A stretch of 41,262 nt of DNA from Pelagophyceae sp. CCMP2097. Lineage: Eukaryota; Sar; Pelagophyceae. The position numbers and the translations under genes were made by a program. The notes under the pieces were generated by a model. It saw nothing but the letters and a program-made list of their open reading frames with translations, did no database searches and was not told the origin of the DNA. Shown here piece by piece: positions 10,220 to 21,496 of this stretch. The DNA lies in the NCBI GenBank assembly GCA_026770575.1, contig MU657276.1, positions 114,167-155,428 of the forward strand, read 5' to 3'. How positions within the stretch are numbered: the stretch's first letter is position 1; each line of letters starts with the position of its first letter.

Positions 10220-11567
10220 TTATTCTATCCCGACGCGTCCCGTCTCGGCCCCGCCCCGCGTCGCACGTTTGCCGGCGTTGCCCGCGCCGCGGCGCGCGAG
10301 GTCGCGGAGCGCAAAGTCGAATAAAGCGGCCTTGTTGGCGCCCTTGTGCCCCGCGAGGTGTACGATAAAGTCGCCGTCCGCGTAACGCGCCGCGGCGTGC
10401 GCCGCGTCGGGCCGCCGCAGGCGCGGCCGCACGAGGTAGCCGTTGAGTGCGCACTGCGGCACGACCCTGCGCGCGAAAGAGCTTGTCAAGGCCGGCGAGC
10501 GGCGACCAAGAAGGGCACCGCCGACGCACTTGATGCGCGCCCGGATCTCCGCGGCAGTGTACTCGCCTGCGCACGGGGCTGCAGCACGACGCGAAGAGAT
10601 TTTCACGCACCGTCGTCGGCGTACTCTGGGATGTCGTACTTCGCTACCGCGCGCGTCCTAGGGCGATCCGTCGCGCCGTCGACTGCAGATGATCAACTCA
10701 CCACGTCGGCGTCTTGGCGAGGAAGTGGAGCGCGCGCTGCTCGTACTCGAATGGGAGCTCGTGGCGGTACCTGCGCACTTCCGTGCGCGTTCAATGCAAA
10801 GGGCAGACAAACACACCACGGGTTTATGCGCGCGAGGTTGTTGGGCTCGACTGCGGTGCGCCACATTGCGTCGAGGAGCCAGCGAGAAAAGGACGAGTTG
10901 CGAATGAGGAAGACTCCAGTGTTGTAGCCTCCCCAGTCCTCGGCGAGGACCACGTCGTAGGCGTCATCGAGGAGGTGCGCGCACTCGACGCGCGCGTCGC
11001 CGTTGGCGAAGAGGGCGTCGCCGTCGACGTACATGACCCAGTCGTAGCTCTGGAGCGCGTCGCGCGCGGCCAGGAGCTTGTGCCACGGCGCGGGCCTGCG
11101 CGCGTCCGGTTCGACGTCGGCGACGACGAGCGCGTAGCCGTGCGCCTCGGCGTAGGCGCGCTTGTTCGCGAGCGCCGCGTCCGAAAACGCCGCGACTTGC
11201 TGGTAGCGCACCGTCGACGCGCCCGCGGTGTCGCGCAGCGAGAGGATCGCGAGCGGCGAAATGGACCGCGTGGGCCGAGCCAGGAAGAGGTTCGCCGCGG
11301 CGCCCGCGTCGACGGCGCACTTCCGCGGCGCCGCGGCGTCCATGCGCAGCCGCAGCGCGAACCACCTGCGCCGAGGCGTTGCTTCGGCTTACCCAACGGT
11401 TAAACGTACCAGCCGTAGGCCATGTAGAGCCGGGCGCAGAGCGCCGCCGCCGCGAGGCCGACGAGGCAGCACGCCCAGAGCGCCCTCGATGACAGCGGGC
11501 CCCGCGACCACGCGACTTCGCGGAAGCCGGTCGACGCCGCGCCGAGGCGCCGCGTGCGCCGCATCAT
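10220..11567 (-). CDS. GT34-family glycosyltransferase (galactosyl/mannosyltransferase, MNN10/GMA12-like)
   Basis: Six exons on the minus strand: 11410-11567, 10817-11365, 10702-10770, 10611-10657, 10530-10566 and 10220-10466, giving 368 residues. A type II anchor (residues 29-48, ALWACCLVGLAAAALCARLY) follows a basic cytosolic tail. An upstream in-frame stop supports the start (ATG 11567 or 11564). The catalytic domain shows WVMYVDGDALF, the DxD metal and nucleotide-sugar motif at about residues 167-169, then DWGGYNTGVFLIRNS, and near the end GDFIVHLA followed by GHKG, the conserved GT34 C-terminal His region. Introns are 44, 46, 44, 44 and 63 nt with GT-AG ends, and every junction preserves family sequence (NPWYRHELPFEYEQRALHF; RIKVVPQCALNGYL). 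The expected role is alpha-glycosyl transfer in the Golgi during glycoprotein or polysaccharide synthesis. Donor and acceptor cannot be told from sequence. Confidence 0.92.
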
Positions 11568-11798
11568 GCGCCGGGGATGCGAGCGGGGATCCGGCTCGAC
11601 GCCTCCGTCCGAGTCCGTCGTGGCACCGGCGCCGAGGCGACGAACGTTTCACGTCGTCGGAAAGTCGACGGAAACCCGGACCTGTCCAAAACTCGCCGAA
11701 AATGATTCGGCGAAGCCCTGGTCTTGTAAGCTAGGCGGCGCGCGGCGGCTGCAGGGGGCTTCGGTCCACAACGAGCAGGTATGATTATCGTCTGCGCG

Positions 11799-14700
11799 TC
11801 AGTGCCGCAGCTTCTCCGGGACCTCAAAGCCGTCGATGGTGTAGACCTGTGGCCTGACAGGTTCGATGCCGCAGAGGAAGCCCTTGAGGAGGAGGCAGCG
11901 CTGCGTCCACTGGACATTCATGTTGCGGTACTCGAACTTGATGACGGCGTCGGTGGGCTGGCGCACAAACGAGCCGAGGCGCTGGTACAGCGCGGCGGCG
12001 TTGATCTCCGTGGTGAGGTCCTCTTTCAGCGAGGCGCCAGAGGAGACAGACTCGACGGTGGCGAGCGTGAGGAGCATGTGCGCCAGCACGCGGTTGTCGA
12101 ACTGGCGCAGGTCGAGCTGGAAGCGGTAGTCGAGGCGGAAGGGCGAGGCGAGGTTGAGCCAGCCTATTCTGCGCGCCACCTCGATGACGACGGCCGCGGG
12201 GAGGTGGTCCAGCACGAGCTTAAAGTTCTCGAGGTCCCTCACGCGCGGGAACAACACGACGATGAGGTCGGGCCCGAGCCTGCGGTCCGGCGCCTCTGCG
12301 GCGAGGGCATCGTAGAGGTGGAGCACATCCTCGGCGGAGACGCAGCAGGCCAGCGTCGCCAGGCGCACGCGGAGCACGAGCGAGGTGCGCGGCATGGCCC
12401 GCGGCGGCGGCGGCGCGGAGACGGCGTCGTCGTCCTCGATCTTTGGGCTGCCACCCGCGACGGCGGCGCAAAAGTCGTCGTTGAGGCGTCTCAAGTCCGT
12501 GTACGTCTCTCGGTCGATCATGGGCGCCTCTGGCGGCGGGCGCGCCGTGGAGACGAAGTCGAATTCGATGACGCCGGCGCAGTCCAGTTCCAGGAGCTCG
12601 CGGAGGCTTTTCTCGGTCAGCGTCATGGCCACGCCGTCGACGACTTCGTTGCGGAAACAGCTGCGGTCGCCGTTCTGCGAAGTGTCCGCGGCACCCGCGG
12701 CGCGCGTGTGGAACACCTCCAGCGCCGCCACGTCGGCGATCCACCCGAGCACGGCTCGGTGCGCCGCCTGGCCGACTTCGAGCTTCCAATGGCCGCAGCA
12801 GTTCCCCTCGCAAAAAGCAAACGTCTCGAGCGTGTTCGCGTGGAAGAGCTTGATCAGATGCTCCTGGCCCGCGGCGTCCGGGTAGAGGCGCTTCATCATT
12901 TCGAGCTTGTTCGCCTCGTCGAGGACGCGCGGCCAGAGGCGGATCACCAGCTCGGCCGCGTCGACGGACTCGCCCGTGGCCCGGAGCGAGACGGCGCGCA
13001 CCAGCGCCTCGAGCTGCGCCGTCGTCACGAAGAGCTCCTTGCTCACGATGAGGAGCGCCGAGGACCGCTCGAGGCGCGTCTGCGCCGCCGCGAGCATGAG
13101 GATTGCGTTCTCCAGCACGTCGGGCGCCGTCGGCGCGCGGTGGCTCTTCAGCAGCGCGAGTTTGGCGCGGCGGTAGTGCAGCGTCACCGTGCCCTTGTCC
13201 GGGAAGAACCACTGCGCGCCGTGGTCGTCGACGAAGGACCCAGAGTCCTCGTCGAACTGTACCGTCGAACTCGTCGCCGCGCCGCCGGCGGATTGCGAGA
13301 CGACGAGGCGCGCTTGCATCGAGGCGACGGCGTTGCCGACCTCGACGGCGACGGCGATGTCGTAGGGGTCGTTCATATCGAGCTTGTACGGCGAGTCGCG
13401 TTCCACCGTGTCCATGTCAAAGAGGCCGAGGTGGTATTTTGCAAGTTTCTTCTTCGTATCGTCCTTGAGCACCGGCCTGTTTGCCGCCGCCGCCGCCGCT
13501 TCGGCGCGCTCCGCGAGCACGGTCCTAAGCCGGAGCCTGCCGCCGCCGCCGCCGCCGAGCGTGTCTATCGCACACTTGTGCAAATTCATCCTTGTCTTCA
13601 AACCCATCAGAGTCCTGCGGATCAGGGCTCGGCCGCCGACCATGCCGAGCGGGTTGCCGCCAAAGTCGATGAACTTGAGCGGCGGCGGCGGCGGCGTTTT
13701 CCTGCCGTCGGATACGGCCGCGGCGTGCTGTTCAATGGTCTGGAAATTTACGGAAAGCGTGTGCGCGAAGACGAGGGCAGCCCGTGGGCCGACGCGGTTC
13801 CAGCAGAGGTCGAGGGTGACTAAGGCCGGGTGCTTGCGGATGCCGACTGCCAAGGCCACGCCGCCGACGTCGTCGACGGAGCAGTACGCGAGGCCCAACT
13901 TTTTCAGCGTCGAGTTGCCCTTGAGCGCGTCGCCCAGAGCGCGGGCGCCGCCGTTGCGCAAGTCGTTCCAGCCAAAGTCCAAAGTCTGCAACGCGCACGA
14001 CTGCTCCGCGAGCACGGCGGCCACGGAGACGGCCGCGTCGGCGCCGAGTTGGTTGCTCGAGAGGTCGAGGATTCGGAGGTATGTGAGGTTCTCCGGCGCG
14101 TGGAGGAGCAGGGCCACGGACCTCGCGGAGAGGCCGACGTCGGCGCAGGCGAGCGTCTCCAGGCGCCACGCGGACTCGACCATCCTGGCGAGGGCGCTGC
14201 CCGTCTGGGCCGTCGCGGCTGCACCTCGGTTCCTCGAACAGTCAAAGGACTCAAGGACGGGCGTGTTTCGGTCGAGGCGGTTTAAAATCTTGACGAGGCC
14301 TGGTGCGGAAAGGCGATTGTTTGAGATGTTCACCGAGAAGAGATTCTTCGCCATAGACTTGAACGATTCCGCCACGGCGACGGCGCGGTCGTCGCCGATC
14401 CCAAAGTTGGACAGGTTGAGGTTGATCTGCCCCGGCTTCATCTGCTCGCCAAAGGCGGCGTGGTGGCACGCCGTGCCGCGTATGAGAGGTTCGGGGACGA
14501 GGTTCGTCTTCAGGCAGCCGAGGATGTAGGCCTCGCGCGCCGCGCGAGAGGCCCCGTGCGCCGTCTGGTGGTCCGGCGCCGCGGCGCCGTCGAGGCCGCC
14601 GAGGCGGTGCGCGTTCCAGAAGAGCCCGTAATCCTCGAAAAACTCGGATCGCGTCGCGCGGTCTTCCGTGCGCTGGCCGCCCCAGTACTTTGCCAGCATG

Positions 14701-15159
14701 AGGCCCCGCGTCCCCAAAAGCTTCTTCGACCGCATCCAGCGCTCGCGGCCAGTGTACTTGACCAAGCCAGCCGAGCTCATCCGGTCGTCGTAGTCGGCGC
14801 TCTCGCGCTGCGCCGCGCTGCGTGTCGCCTGGGCCGCCGCCGCGCAGTCGCCGCGCAGGCCGTCGAGCCTTCGCACGGCCTCCTCCTCCGCGCCGCCCCG
14901 CAGACGCAGCGCCTCGCGGCCGGCGTCGAGGAACGGCCCAGAGACCAAAAACGCCATGTCGCCGTCGGCCCCGTCGGAGGCGCGCGAATCCGCCGCCGTC
15001 GTCGACGGCGCGCCGGCGTCGCCCCCGGGCTGCTCCAGCGCGAGCAGCCGCGCTTGCAGTCCCACGTGCAGCTCGAGGTACAGGTCGACGCCTGCGAGGG
15101 AGCGTCAACGGACGAATGCTGCGATGCGACCATCGCAAGGGACCTTGCCAAGGGACCAT
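11799..15159 (-). CDS. Leucine-rich repeat protein with DUF4476-like C-terminal repeats
   Basis: The main exon 11799-15091 encodes 1097 codons with stop and no internal break. A 16-nt first exon at 15144-15159 (ATG, MVPWQ) joined over a 52-nt intron gives 1102 residues; this start is less certain. RI-type LRRs span about residues 230-480: units such as LRILDLSSNQLGADAAVS, LQTLDFGWNDLRNGGARAL and LVTLDLCWNRVGPRAALV. A Gly-rich linker follows. After residue 600 two similar helical modules occur, marked by ELVIRLWPRVLDEANKLEMM and DLIVVLFPRVRDLENFKLVL. They resemble DUF4476 modules of stramenopile LRR proteins; this is from memory, not a search. No signal peptide or membrane segment is seen, so it is likely a cytosolic scaffold. 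The predecessor gene ends only 28 bp upstream, so the two could share a transcript. Confidence 0.8.
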
Positions 15160-15187
15160 GGAGAACGGACCCCGCCTCTCGTTTTTT

Positions 15188-15709
15188 TCAAGCGCGTTTG
15201 CGCGGGTCGGCGCAGTTGTCGTCTTGCACCGCCGGCGCCAGCGACCGCCGGCTGCCGACGGACCGTATGCTCGGGGTCCGCGCGGCGAGCATGGGCGCGT
15301 CGCTCCGGTCCTTGCGCTGCCGCAGCTCGTCGAGGACCTCGGTGCGCACCCGTGCGCGCTGGCGGTCGTTCCTAAAAAACGACGATTTCGCGCCGACGAC
15401 GACGAGCGCCTTGCCTCTTCGACGAGCGCCTTGCCTCTGGCGTTTGTCTCGCCTCTGCGATGCCGCTCCGTCGTCACCGTCCGTGGTTGTCCGACCGGAA
15501 TTTTCGACGCGGGCCCGCGCGCGGCCGCCGAGGCGCGCATCCGCAGCTGGTTGCGCAGGTACTCCTCCGCCTCCTGTCGCAGGTCGTCAATCCGCGGCCG
15601 CCCAGCAAAGGCCGGAGGAGGCGGCGTTTTTGGACCGACGCAGGAAACCTCTGTGCAGCAAAGGGAGTGCCCCAAAGAGGCCTCGCCTGGAGTTGCCACG
15701 TCGCCGCAT
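15188..15709 (-). CDS. Small hypothetical protein with charged helices
   Basis: Proposed exons 15700-15709, 15404-15650 and 15188-15371 on the minus strand, 146 residues. I do not recognise the family. Coding character is clear in PRIDDLRQEAEEYLRNQLRM and in RVRTEVLDELRQRKDRSD, both amphipathic helices, and in the Ser/Arg segment PSIRSVGSRRSLAP. Start ATG 15709 requires a 10-nt first exon and a 49-nt intron. The second intron would be only 32 nt (15372-15403) because exon phases allow few donors. It lies next to a 20-bp tandem duplication. The stop TGA at 15188-15190 is 28 bp from the ATG of the LRR gene on the same strand, so this could alternatively be the 5' part of that gene, but no phase-compatible splice was found. 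Confidence 0.5.
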
Positions 15710-15993
15710 GGCGCTCCGGCTCCTTCGTCTGCCTCACGACCATCTCACGGGGTCCTCTAGGCCATGCACGTCCGCGTCCGAGTCGAGCTTCCGAGTCGAG
15801 CTTCCAAGCCTTTTCCAATTTTCCAAGGGTCGCCGAAAAGTGCGTTTCCAACGCCGCCGGGCTCAAAGTGCAAGGCACCTCGGGCCGTCCACGAGGCGCG
15901 TGATGCTGCTGCGTATCGTTAGAGGCTATGGTGTCCTGTGTCCCAGTCCTCTCAGCAGCGCGCCCCGGTCTCTGCATCTGAGGGATCCCGGGG

Positions 15994-17530
15994 CTATTGC
16001 GATAGGAAACCCGCTGCCGCCTTTGTGAGGTCGAGGTTGCCGCCGCAAAGGATGACACCGACGCGCGGAAACGCCGCGGGCGGATAGAGAGCCGAAAAGC
16101 GGTCCGAGAGCGCGACGGCGACGCCGACGCCTGCAAAGGGTTTTTGCAAAGGCGCTCGGCGCTTTGGCGGCGGCCGCCGCACCGGCCGAAGGTTCGATGC
16201 AGAGCTTCATTCTGGACCAGACGAGTCTGGTCGCCTCTGCGATTTCGGCCTCTTCGACGGTGATGACGTCGTCGACGAGGTCGCGGACGACGGGCCACGT
16301 GTTGGAGCCGAGCAGCGTCTTCAGCCCGTCCGCCAGCGTGTCCCTAGGAGAGGTGCTCCTTCAAAAGAAAGGCCGTCGAACCACGGTGCGATGCGAAGGT
16401 ATACGCACGGCACGTCGTCCGTGGGCCCAAAGCCGAGAAGTTTGCCGGCCGCCTTGGACCGCGCGGCGTCGTCGACGTTGCGCGGCTCGGCGCCAATGAT
16501 CTTGATGCGTCCGCGCGTCGCCGCCTTGGCGAAGACGGCGATGCCGGAGATGAGCCCGCCGCCGCCGACGGGCACGATGAGAGCCTTGAGGGTACGACGT
16601 CAGGCCGGCGTCGATGCAGCCTCTGTGCTCTGTCGTCGCTTCTGGTTCCCCGAATGGCGTGCGCGGGTTGGGGCGTCGAGATCTTTGACCTGGGCGAGGA
16701 ATTCGCAGGCTACGGTGCCCTGGCCGGCGATGACGTCGCAGTCGTTGGAAGGGTGGACAAAGTGGCCCCCGACGGCGGCGCAGACGCGCGCCGCCGCCGC
16801 CTCGCGCGCCGCGTTCGTCGGCGCGCACAACGAAATGGCTGCGCCGTAGCCCGCCACGGCAGCGCGCTTCGTCGCGGCCGCCGTCTCCCTATGCAGGCGT
16901 CGCAGGGAGGCGCGCGCTCGGACCGCGGCGACGACGGCGTGCGGTCTCCGACGTTCGACGGAGACGCGGGCCTCTTTGACGGCATGACGACGTGCGCGGC
17001 GCGGCCCGTCGACTTGGCCGCGAGCGCAAGCGCCTGGGCGTGATTGCCCGACGAGTGCCTGCGTCCGACGCTGTATCTGGCGGCGATACTCGTCGAGCGC
17101 GCCGGGCGGCCCCTCGGCTTGGCCTCACGTGACGAGGGGCGCGCCGGGCGGCGCGAGGAGTGCGGCGTTGGTCGCTCCGCGGATCTTAAACGAGCCGGTC
17201 CGCTGCAAAACCTCGCACTTGAAGAAGAGTTGCCGCCCCGAACGCGCATCGAGGTGAGAACACGTCAGCACCGGCGTACGATGCACGTGCGCCGAGACGC
17301 GCAGCGCCGCCGCCGACACGCGAGCCGCCGTGACGCCGTAGCCCGGCGGCAGCGGCGCAGGCGGCGTTCGAGACCAGCACAAACGCAGGCCCGCGCGCCG
17401 CCGCGACAGGCCGAACCACACCGCCGTCGCGCCGCCGACCACCTGCGGAGGGGCAACCGGGCTCGAAGCAAAGCACGTCAGATCGCCGAGCGTGGCGACT
17501 GGATCTTAGGCAAAGCCGCGACTCGAACAT
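15994..17530 (-). CDS. Threonine dehydratase / serine racemase-type PLP enzyme (fold type II)
   Basis: Exons on the minus strand: 17477-17530 (tentative), 17129-17442, 16981-17058, 16675-16888, 16409-16584, 16183-16343 and 15994-16130, giving 377 residues. Family landmarks in order: HRTPVLTCSHLD; TGSFKIRGATNA with the PLP-binding Lys near residue 104; THSSGNHAQALALAAK, the substrate Ser-Gly-Asn-His loop; KRAAVAGYGA; VPVGGGGLISGIAV, the PLP-phosphate glycine loop; ADGLKT; EPSAGVGVAVALS; and VILCGGNLDL. No ACT regulatory domain follows, so this is the catabolic or serine-racemase-like short form, not the feedback-regulated IlvA type. It would deaminate threonine/serine to the 2-oxo acid or racemise serine. 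The first exon (MFESRLCLRSSRHARRS) looks like a mitochondrial presequence but depends on a 34-nt intron. The junction at 16674/16585 lacks a GT donor (see findings). Confidence 0.88.
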
Positions 17531-17905
17531 TCCAATCGAAAGAGGGCGCGCTTCGCCGGCGCAGCGGGCTCACCAACAAGAAGACGACTCTATCGAGCAC
17601 CATGTCGTCGACTGCCGTGCCGCGGTGGCGCCGGATTGAAAAGTTAAACTCCGTGTGATACTCGCCGAAATCGACCTTGCACTTTGCCCGGGGCTAACAA
17701 GGCTCCTCGACGTTGCGACGTGTAGTCTCTCGACGAGCTCGTCGGTTCCTCGAGGCAGCCGGGGCAGTCGCTCAGTAGCGCTAACGACGATCTCAAAAGT
17801 TCCTTACTAGTGAAGTATCGTGGAGTGCGCGTGTTGCGCTGGCGGGGATTACAGCGTTAGTGGCTCGGCGTTGGGCCAAATACAGTGGTGACCGTGCGGC
17901 GGGGG
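17531..17905. other. Intergenic, no gene seen
   Basis: The 375 bp lie between the start of the PLP enzyme and the stop of the PDZ gene, both on the minus strand. The sequence is less GC-rich than its surroundings in places (for example aaaagttccttactagtgaag), as expected for 3' UTR or promoter. No open frame has recognisable features. Confidence 0.5.
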
Positions 17906-20900
17906 TCACCGGAGGCCGCCCGCGAGGGACGTGCGCGGGGTGGGCGGGTCGTCGCGGACGTAGCAGACGCCGCAAAGCGCGAGCACCTCGTAATAGTCGA
18001 CGTCGCCGTCGTCTGAGTCGTCTTCGCCCTCGTCCGACAAGTCCCCACCGCGCACGCCGTCGTCGGCGCCCTCGTCGATGTCGTCGCGCGCGCGGCGCGG
18101 CACGCCGCCGTGGCCGAGGCGGCGCCGCGCGGGTGCGCCGTGCGCCGCCGGCTCGCGCTGCCGCTTAGCCTGCTCGTACGCCGCGTATTCGGGGCGGTCG
18201 CCGGCCGCGCCGTCGGCCGAGCGCGCCGCCGCAAGTTCCGAGACGTCGCCCTCCCACCTCGGGCACGAGACGTCGCGCGCCGCCGCCAGCGCCGAGACGT
18301 CGCCCTCCCACCTCGAGCACGAGGCCTCGCGCGCGGCGGCCAGTTCCGCGGCCAGATCCGAGACGTCGCTCTCCCATTTCGGGCACGACGGCAGCGGCGC
18401 GCCGACGACGCCCCACCGCGACGTGGGATGCCATGGAGGCGCTTCGGCCGATTCGCTCAAAGGCGCCACCGACGTCGACGACTCGTCGCACATCGTTGCC
18501 GCCGCCGCGCAGCCAAAATCCTGGGCCGCCGCCTCGCCGTCTTCGCCGACTTGGCTCGCACCACGAAAAGAGTCGGCAGCCGTCGCCGCGCCGACGTCGT
18601 CGCCGACTTCGCTCGCACCTCCAAAAGATGCACCTCCAAAAGATCCGGCGGCTGGCACCGTGGCCGCACCGCCGAAGGCTGCCGCTGCGGCTGCACCGCC
18701 GACGGCACCGCCGACGGCGGGCACGTCGCCTTTTACCTCCTCGTCGTCGCCACCGCCGGCGTCGACCGCCGCCGCCTCGCTATCTTCGCCGACTTCGCTC
18801 GCACCGCGAGAAGAGTCGGCGGCCGTCGCTGCGCCGTCGTCGTCGCCGCCTCTTCTCGCACTATCAGAAGATCCGGCAGCGGGCGCCGCGGCCGCACTGC
18901 AGAAGACTGTCCCCGCGGCCGCACCGACGGTTGCCACCGCGGCCGCACCGCCCAAGGCAGGCGCGTCGCCTTTAACCTCGTCGTCGTCGCCGCCTCTTCT
19001 CGCACCACCAGAAGATCCGGCAGCGGGCGCCGCAGCCGCACCGCCGACGGCTGCCATCGCGGCCGCACCGCCGACGGTAGGCGTCTCGCCTTTAACCTCG
19101 TCGTCGTCGCCGCCGCCGGCGTAGTATACCGCCGCCGCCGCATCCGCTCCGGCCAGTTTTTTCACCGACGGCAGGCGCTCGCGCGTCGACTTGAGCGCGA
19201 GCTCGGCCTGTGCGGCGGCGTTCTCGACGGCCTTTGCAAAGTCATCGACGATGCCCGTGGTCGCCCGCGCCTTGGTCGCGCGCCGCTCATCGGGCAGCGC
19301 GTCTGCGCGCCTTTGCGCGCCGGCGACGAGCGCCGCGGCCTCGTCTACGGCCGCGCGCGCGTCCTTGGCCGACGTGGCCGCGACGTTGAGCGCCTGTAGC
19401 TTTGAAGTAGCGTCGCCGTACCGCATCGACGACGGCTCCGCGGCGTCGGCGTCGTTGGCCTTTAGAGCGTGGAACTGCAGCACCTGGGCCCGTGTCTCCT
19501 CGAGCGCGAACGCCGCCCGCCGAGAAAGCGCCTCGGCGGCCTCGCGCAGCGCCATACCTGCCTCGTCGTCCGTCACGCGGTACCGCTGCGGCCGCGCCAG
19601 CGTGCCCTCGGCCGCCGTCTGCGCCGCCCACTGCAGCAGCGATTGGCCGGGCCGAGGCTGCGACGTCATGCTCGACGCGTTGGAGAGCCGCTCATTCATC
19701 GACGACGCGGCGAGCAGCGTCATGCTCGACGGCCGCGGCCGGTAATCGCCGTCGTCCTCCGAGGACGACTCCTCGCCGTCGTCGTCGCCCATCAGATTCG
19801 CCACCGCTCGGGCGCCGCCCGAAATGAGCTCGGCCTCGCTCACAGGAGGGGCGGACCGAGCGCCTGAATTGAGCTCGGCCTCGCTCGCGAGAGGAGCGGA
19901 CCGAGCGCCGTCGTCGTGATCGTTGTCGTCTATAGAGGAAGCGTCGATGGCGGCTCTTACGAGGCTCGCGGCGCCGGCGTCGAGCGCGCCGCGCCCGTCG
20001 TCGGAGTACGGCGAAAAAGGCGACGGCGGCGCGGCCCCTGCGGCCGCGGCGCACCGCGCGTCGGCCGCCCCTGGCGCCTGGGCCGGCGCGCCGGAGATTC
20101 TGGGTGGCGCGATGGCGTCGGCGGCGGCCCGCGCGGTCTCTGCGTCGCTCGCGGCTGCCCGGGCGAAAGATGCGACGGCGGCGGACTTTGAGAACCCCGC
20201 GTGAACGTCGCCGTCGACCTTGGCCGCCATTTCGCGGGCCTCGTCGGCGTGATTTCCCGCCTCGGCCGCTGCGGATTCGGCGGCGGCGGCGTCGCGCGCG
20301 TCGCGCGCGGCCTCGGCGGCCGCTCGGGCGGCGGCGGCATCGGCGGCGCACTGCCGTGCGGCGGCTTCAGGGTCCGGCCGCAGCGCGTTGCGGCGCGCCG
20401 CGGCGACGCTGCCCTCGACGGCCGAAACGGCGGCGACGGCGGCGGCGTGGCAGTCGCGGCATGCGTGCAACGCAGCCGCCGCGTCGCGCGCGTCGACAGC
20501 GGGGACCGCGGCGATGTCAGCGACGAGGGCAGCGAGTTTTGCCACGAGCGCCGCCACGCGTGCCCTGCTCAAGAGGCACGCGGCGGCGTCGGCCTTGTTC
20601 GCCGAGCCCGCGGCGTTTGCGGCGCACTGCGCGGCGGCGGCTCGCCCCGCGTGCGCGGAGGCGACGAGCGCCTTTCGCCGCGGCGTGTCGGCGTCGCGCG
20701 CGTCGCACGCCGTCATCCGCCGCCGCTCCTCCTGCTCCGTCGCGGCGTCGCCGCGCCGCTCGCCGCGGAGGAACGTCAGCGCCAGCGGCCGCGACAAGCC
20801 GCGCAGCGCTGAGAGGATGGCCGGGAACGACGCCGGCGTAGGGCGGAAGAGGACCTCGTCGCCGATTTGGATGAGCTCGTCCGTGGGGCTCAGTAGACGC

Positions 20901-21496
20901 GCCGGGCAGTGCGGCAGCGTCTCTTCGACCTGGACGAAGAAGCGGCCCTCGACGCCGTATCGCGCGATGCAGACGGAAAAGCCGAGGCGCGGCTCGGAAA
21001 ATGTATGGCGGAAGACGACGCCGCGCGCGTCCGCCGCGCGCACGTGCGCATCCAGCAAGTCCGTCACGGCCGCGCGGTACTCGACGGCGGGATCCTGCGC
21101 CGACGACGCGTCGACTCGGCCGCTCGACGCCGACAAAGGCAATCATTGCGCGCCTTGGCCTTCTTGAAGCTCTTCGAATAGGCGCCCTTCAACGAGTCGA
21201 ACACGCCCTTCTTCTTCTTCTCCTCGACCTTTGCCTTGTCCTCCTGCAAAGGCGACGGCGTTCGATACTTTTGCCTCTGTGCCGTTGGACAAACACCGAC
21301 CGGGCCGCACCTTGAGCAGCATGTCGAGCGGGTCGTAGCCGAAGTTGGACTGGCGCTGGACCTAGCAAGGAGGACGTGCGAATAGAGTCTTCCCGAGCGA
21401 CGTCTCCGCCAGCCCACCGGGTCGCGAGCGCCGAGGACGCACCATGCCATGGTTCGACGCGGGGCTCTTCTTGAACATCGGGGACTCGCGGCTCAT
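17906..21496 (-). CDS. PDZ-domain protein with Ala-rich, acidic low-complexity repeats
   Basis: Proposed exons 21443-21496, 21311-21361, 21205-21243 and 17906-21094, 1110 residues. The first exons encode MSRESPMFKKSPASNHGM, VQRQSNFGYDPLDMLLK and a Lys-rich EDKAKVEEKKKKG. The last junction is uncertain, because exon 3 stays convincingly open as far as about 21150 in a frame that does not meet the PDZ frame. A PDZ-like domain spans about residues 73-157: GVVFRHTF, then LGFSVCIARYG as the carboxylate-binding loop region, then ELIQIGDEVLF, then LALTFLRGE. The rest is mostly disordered: Ala-rich helices (300 residues), a Ser/acidic patch, tandem blocks around GGDDDEVKGD, and three copies of a WEGDVS repeat. 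A cytosolic scaffold is the likely class. No membrane segment is visible. Confidence 0.7.
18228..18392 (-). repeat. Three ~60-bp repeats encoding a WEGDVS motif
   Basis: In the PDZ protein the segments CPKWESDVSDLAAELAAARE, CSRWEGDVSALAAARD and CPRWEGDVSELAAARS follow each other. Each has Cys, Trp-Glu, Asp-Val-Ser and Leu-Ala-Ala at the same spacing. The conserved Cys and Trp in an otherwise low-complexity tail argue for a selected short motif rather than simple slippage. Confidence 0.75.
18560..19130 (-). repeat. Degenerate tandem repeats in the PDZ gene
   Basis: Units of roughly 110-180 bp recur, containing cgcctttaacctcgtcgtcg followed by a cagcgggcgccgc-like block. They encode GGDDDEVKGD plus Ala/Gly runs (VGGAAAxAxVGGAA) plus APAAGSS. 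Copy number is about four, with internal deletions, which indicates recent unequal exchange. Confidence 0.7.

Noticed and set aside
11781..13823. Plus-strand frame of 680 residues opposite the LRR gene.
   Set aside because: It is Arg/Val/Glu-rich with no motif and complements the LRR/DUF4476-like coding sequence, which has clear periodicity. GC-rich codons create long antisense frames.
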